Positions 61,679 through 64,000 of a DNA stretch of 64,000 nucleotides are shown one piece after another. How positions within the stretch are numbered: the stretch's first letter is position 1; every line of letters begins with the position of its first letter. Where the stretch lies: NCBI GenBank assembly GCA_938015295.1, contig CALLQB010000035.1, positions 62,001 through 126,000 of the forward strand. The letters are read 5' to 3'. The notes beneath the pieces are model-generated. The model did no database searches, was not told the DNA's origin, and saw only the letters and a list, made by a program, of their open reading frames with translations. Made by a program: the position numbers and the translations under genes. The DNA comes from an uncultured Acidimicrobiales bacterium. Lineage in GTDB: Bacteria; Actinomycetota; Acidimicrobiia; Acidimicrobiales; SHLQ01.

Positions 61679-62572
61679 ATGCATGTTGCGATAACTGGAG
61701 CTTCAGGACTCATTGGCTCAGCACTCGTCAAAGCCTTGGAGGCGCAGGGCCACACCACGCTGCGGATCGGAAGGTCAGCCACCGGCGAAGGGAGCCTTCG
61801 TTGGGACCCAGCGGCAGGCGTGCTCGACAGCGATGCGCTCGAAGGCATCGACGCGATGGTGCATCTCGCTGGCGAGGGTATTGCAACCAATCGTTGGAGT
61901 GACGAACAAAAGGGGCGCATGCTCGACAGCCGCGTCGACGGCACCACCCTCGTCGCCACTACGTTGGCGTCGATGTCGAAGAAGCCTTCCGTGCTGATAA
62001 GCGGCTCGGCAATCGGCTTCTACGGCGATCGTGGCCAAACCGCGCTCGACGAAACCAGTGCTCGCGGCGAGGGCTTCCTCTCTGATCTTTGTGTTGCGTG
62101 GGAAGCGGCGGCACAACCGGCGGTCGATGCAGGGATTCGGGTTGCCTTCGCCCGCACCGGAGTCGTGTTGTCACAGACCGGCGGGGCGCTCGGCGAGATG
62201 TTGCCGTTCTTCAAACTTGGCATCGGCGGCCGCATCGGCAACGGCAAGCAGCAGATGAGTTGGATTTCGATAACCGACATGGTCGACGGGCTGATCTATC
62301 TGCTGAACAACGACATCTCGGGGCCGGTCAACTTCACGGCGCCCAACCCTGTCTCAAATAGCGAGTTCACCAAAAGCCTCGGCCGGACCCTCGGGCGACC
62401 AACGATACTGCCGACACCGACACCGGCGCTGTACCTCAAGCTGGGCAAGGAGCTTGCCCAAGCCTTGCTGTTTTCAAGTGCCAAGATCACCCCAACGGTC
62501 CTCGAAGCTGCCGGCTACACCTTTACGCATCCAACAATTGACGAGGCTCTCGCCGCAGAGCTCGGCCGCTGA
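61679..62572 (+). CDS. TIGR01777-type SDR epimerase (DUF1731)
   Basis: NAD(P)-binding protein of 297 residues of the extended-SDR TIGR01777 family. MHVAITGASGLIGSALVKAL is the nucleotide loop, LAGEGIATNRWSDEQK the family block, and SGSAIGFYGDRG includes the conserved Ser and Tyr. The end ITPTVLEAAGYTFTHPTIDEAL is the DUF1731 tail. Substrate is not known. The ATG at 61679 starts at the first strand, so no signal peptide. Divergent from moaB. Confidence 0.93.
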   Translation: MHVAITGASGLIGSALVKALEAQGHTTLRIGRSATGEGSLRWDPAAGVLDSDALEGIDAMVHLAGEGIATNRWSDEQKGRMLDSRVDGTTLVATTLASMSKKPSVLISGSAIGFYGDRGQTALDETSARGEGFLSDLCVAWEAAAQPAVDAGIRVAFARTGVVLSQTGGALGEMLPFFKLGIGGRIGNGKQQMSWISITDMVDGLIYLLNNDISGPVNFTAPNPVSNSEFTKSLGRTLGRPTILPTPTPALYLKLGKELAQALLFSSAKITPTVLEAAGYTFTHPTIDEALAAELGR

Positions 62573-62596
62573 GGCTTTAGCGTCGTATCGTTGGGC

Positions 62597-63046
62597 ATGG
62601 CAGACATAGCGGAACGACAGGTTTCGGTTCAGCGAGAAATTGCTGCGCCACCCGAAGCGATCTTTGCGATACTCACCAGCCCTGCAGGCCACGCAAAGAT
62701 CGACGGTTCGGGCACGGTGCAAAGCGCCCGCGGCGACGACGAAAAGCTCGTGCTGGGCAGCAAGTTCGGGATGAGCATGAAAATGGGCGTCCCGTACATC
62801 ATCAGTAACAAGGTGGTCGAGTACGAGGAGAATCGCCTGATCGCTTGGCAGCACTTCGGCAAACACCGCTGGCGGTACGAGCTTGAACCGACCGAGACCG
62901 GCACGTTGGTTACCGAGACATTCGACTGGTCGACGTCTTTTTCTCCGCGCGGAATCGAACTCCTCGGTTACCCGAAGAAACATCCCGCATCGATGGTGAA
63001 GACGCTCGAACGACTCGACGAAGTCGTCACCTCAGCGTCACCGTAG
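62597..63046 (+). CDS. SRPBCC family protein
   Basis: START/Bet v1-like lipid- or ligand-binding protein of 149 residues. The N-terminal pattern VSVQREIAAPPEAIFAILTSPAGHAKIDGSG fits the first strand, two helices and strand two of the polyketide-cyclase-like group, with a long C-terminal helix (HPASMVKTLERLDEVV). Ligand unknown. It starts 24 nt after the SDR gene on the same strand; its stop abuts that of the convergent DUF427 gene. Confidence 0.88.
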   Translation: MADIAERQVSVQREIAAPPEAIFAILTSPAGHAKIDGSGTVQSARGDDEKLVLGSKFGMSMKMGVPYIISNKVVEYEENRLIAWQHFGKHRWRYELEPTETGTLVTETFDWSTSFSPRGIELLGYPKKHPASMVKTLERLDEVVTSASP

Positions 63047-63334
63047 TTACGCCTCGATCTCAACCTTCGAGCCGTAGAAGGCGACCCGGTCGGCAACGAT
63101 TTCGGCCCCTTCGAGCGGGGCTGGGTAGAACCAACCAACATCTTCACCGGTCACACCATCGACGGTTAGCGTCATGTACGACGCTTCGCCTTTCCACGAA
63201 CACACTGACCGGTTGTCGTTGGGGGTAAAAAGTTCACGGCGCAGCGATTCGCGCGGGAAGTACAGGTTCCCTTCGACTTCGACGGTGTCGTCGCTTTGGG
63301 CAACGATTGTTCCGTTGAACATAACTTTTGCCAT
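63047..63334 (-). CDS. DUF427 domain protein
   Basis: Small protein of 95 residues that fits DUF427: MAKVMFNGTIVAQSDDTVEVEGNLYFP, then RSVCSWKGEASYMTLTVDG with the conserved C-x-W-K-G, and VGWFYPAPLEGA. Function unknown; the fold is small beta-barrel-like. The ATG at 63334 is the usual start, a longer frame from 63412 adds unconserved residues. Confidence 0.92.
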   Translation of the reverse strand: MAKVMFNGTIVAQSDDTVEVEGNLYFPRESLRRELFTPNDNRSVCSWKGEASYMTLTVDGVTGEDVGWFYPAPLEGAEIVADRVAFYGSKVEIEA

Positions 63335-63384
63335 TGGGAGTACCTGTTTCTGGTGTGTGATCTGGAGCAGATCGGCGAACGAAG

Positions 63385-64000
63385 TTAGACCTCTGAGGGA
63401 TCCACTACCCATACGTTATCGCCAAGCGCCTGCTCAAAGGCCCTCACGGTCTTCGCCAGTCGGGGATCTTTGCCATCCCACACGATGATTGCCTCTGCAG
63501 CGTGCTTCGCTAGCCAGGCATCTCGCTGGCGCAGTGCCGCTCCTGCTTTTGCTGCGGTGTCGGGTTCGCTTTTCTGGAGTACGACAATCTCGGCTGACCG
63601 TTCGCTCTGTGTTGCGAAACGTTCGCGCGACGCCTTTGGCCACTTCTTGTCAGGGCTCGGGTACGGCAACACGGCGATGACCGGGATCTCGGCGACAAAG
63701 GCCGCCTCCGCTCCAAGCTGCTCTGCGCCAAGACGCAAGCCACTAAGCACGGTGAGGTCAGGATCGAGTTCGGCCTTCGCCCGCAGGATTTGCACAAGGC
63801 GATTCTGGAGTCGATCGGCCAACGGGTTGTCGTCGTAGCCACCAATCTCCGGCGGCTGGTGGCCCAAGACCGCCACCAGATGGGCGTCGAGTCCACCGGC
63901 AGTCGGCGGCGCGGTTGAACTTGTGGTTGATGCAGGAGTCGCCTTTCGAGACGTCTTGTCAGGTTCACCGATATACGAAGGCGTTTCGTTGCCAGAACGC
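63385..64000 (-). CDS. SLOG-like protein with Thr/Pro linker (5' end outside the window)
   Basis: A reading frame without a stop to the right edge, so the gene is cut. The last 165 residues contain VAVLGHQPPEIGGYDDNPLADRLQNRL, SGLRLGAEQLGAEAAF and IPVIAVLPYPSPDKKWPKASRERF, the strand-loop pattern of SLOG (DUF1273/YpsA-related) nucleotide-binding domains. Upstream in the same frame is a Ser/Thr/Pro-rich segment, suggesting a linker to another domain outside the window. A GTG at 63876 could start a shorter protein. Function unknown. Confidence 0.6.
   Translation of the reverse strand, partial: RSGNETPSYIGEPDKTSRKATPASTTSSTAPPTAGGLDAHLVAVLGHQPPEIGGYDDNPLADRLQNRLVQILRAKAELDPDLTVLSGLRLGAEQLGAEAAFVAEIPVIAVLPYPSPDKKWPKASRERFATQSERSAEIVVLQKSEPDTAAKAGAALRQRDAWLAKHAAEAIIVWDGKDPRLAKTVRAFEQALGDNVWVVDPSEV

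Noticed and set aside
1-64000. CRISPR arrays, insertion sequences, prophage genes or integrase/attachment sites
   Set aside because: No spaced direct-repeat array, transposase, integrase or phage structural gene was seen; repeats found are short and lie inside or beside housekeeping genes.

Overview
The window is a contiguous, gene-dense, high-GC chromosomal segment from an actinobacterium. I infer the Acidimicrobiia (Ilumatobacter-like lineages) from the gene set: an AftD-type arabinofuranosyltransferase homologue, a DivIVA/Wag31-like protein, a CvnA-like NIT-domain pseudo-sensor kinase, a DUF2510 membrane protein, menaquinone MenB, and frequent GTG/TTG starts. This is inference; no rRNA or other phylogenetic marker is present. 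I saw no tRNA, rRNA, CRISPR array, prophage or insertion sequence, so this reads as core plus lineage-specific chromosome.

Layout. 1-1725: cut-off flavin-reductase-like gene, SirB1-like transglutaminase protein and a divergent glycerophosphodiester phosphodiesterase. 1783-3186: secreted lytic transglycosylase. 3187-4129: almost 1 kb with no convincing protein gene, ending in a strong plus-strand terminator. 4130-4674: two very small genes. 4789-16689: a co-directional surface-glycan cluster (FAD-dependent mutase/amine-oxidase-like enzyme, acyltransferase, GT-C, GT2 + DUF2304, GT4, a 1453-residue AftD-like enzyme, an SGNH lipoprotein), met head-on by an OafA-SGNH acyltransferase (16717-18855). 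18967-21021: ArfB, an alpha/beta hydrolase, a second GT2. 21068-24058: the CvnA-like protein. 24218-30466: gltB-gltD.

30728-39636: M18 aminopeptidase, then fau and a translationally coupled trkA-trkH-trkH potassium-uptake set, then a membrane pyrophosphatase whose sequence signature is of the potassium-dependent class. 39726-46891: an unknown protein, a hydrolase, a degenerate GGDEF protein, a J-domain protein, a UbiB-type kinase, cyclopropane-fatty-acid synthase, a PfkB sugar kinase and the DivIVA-like protein. 47115-50502: two M23 endopeptidases flanking an LCP ligase, a cell-wall module. 50576-53002: a D-glutamate catabolism pair (DgcN-DgcA homologues) preceded by two tiny overlapping ORFs, one carrying an (x-His-Leu)n repeat. 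53080-59090: phosphotransferase, MenB, DUF2510 protein, lipid kinase, and a pseudokinase/LysM pair. 59110-64000: hisG, ribD, moaB, a TIGR01777-type SDR, an SRPBCC protein, a DUF427 protein and a cut-off SLOG-like protein.

Themes that tie the region together: envelope construction and remodelling (glycan cluster, LCP, M23, lytic transglycosylase, DivIVA, Cfa), potassium/pyrophosphate energetics (Trk operon beside a K+-dependent-type PPase), and glutamate metabolism (GltBD, DgcNA). The best candidates for something undescribed are the His/Leu repeat leader ORF in front of dgcN, the pseudokinase-LysM pair, the tandem trkH operon, the orphan terminator at about 4036-4097 implying an unknown RNA, and the perfect 14-bp dyad upstream of the CvnA-like gene.
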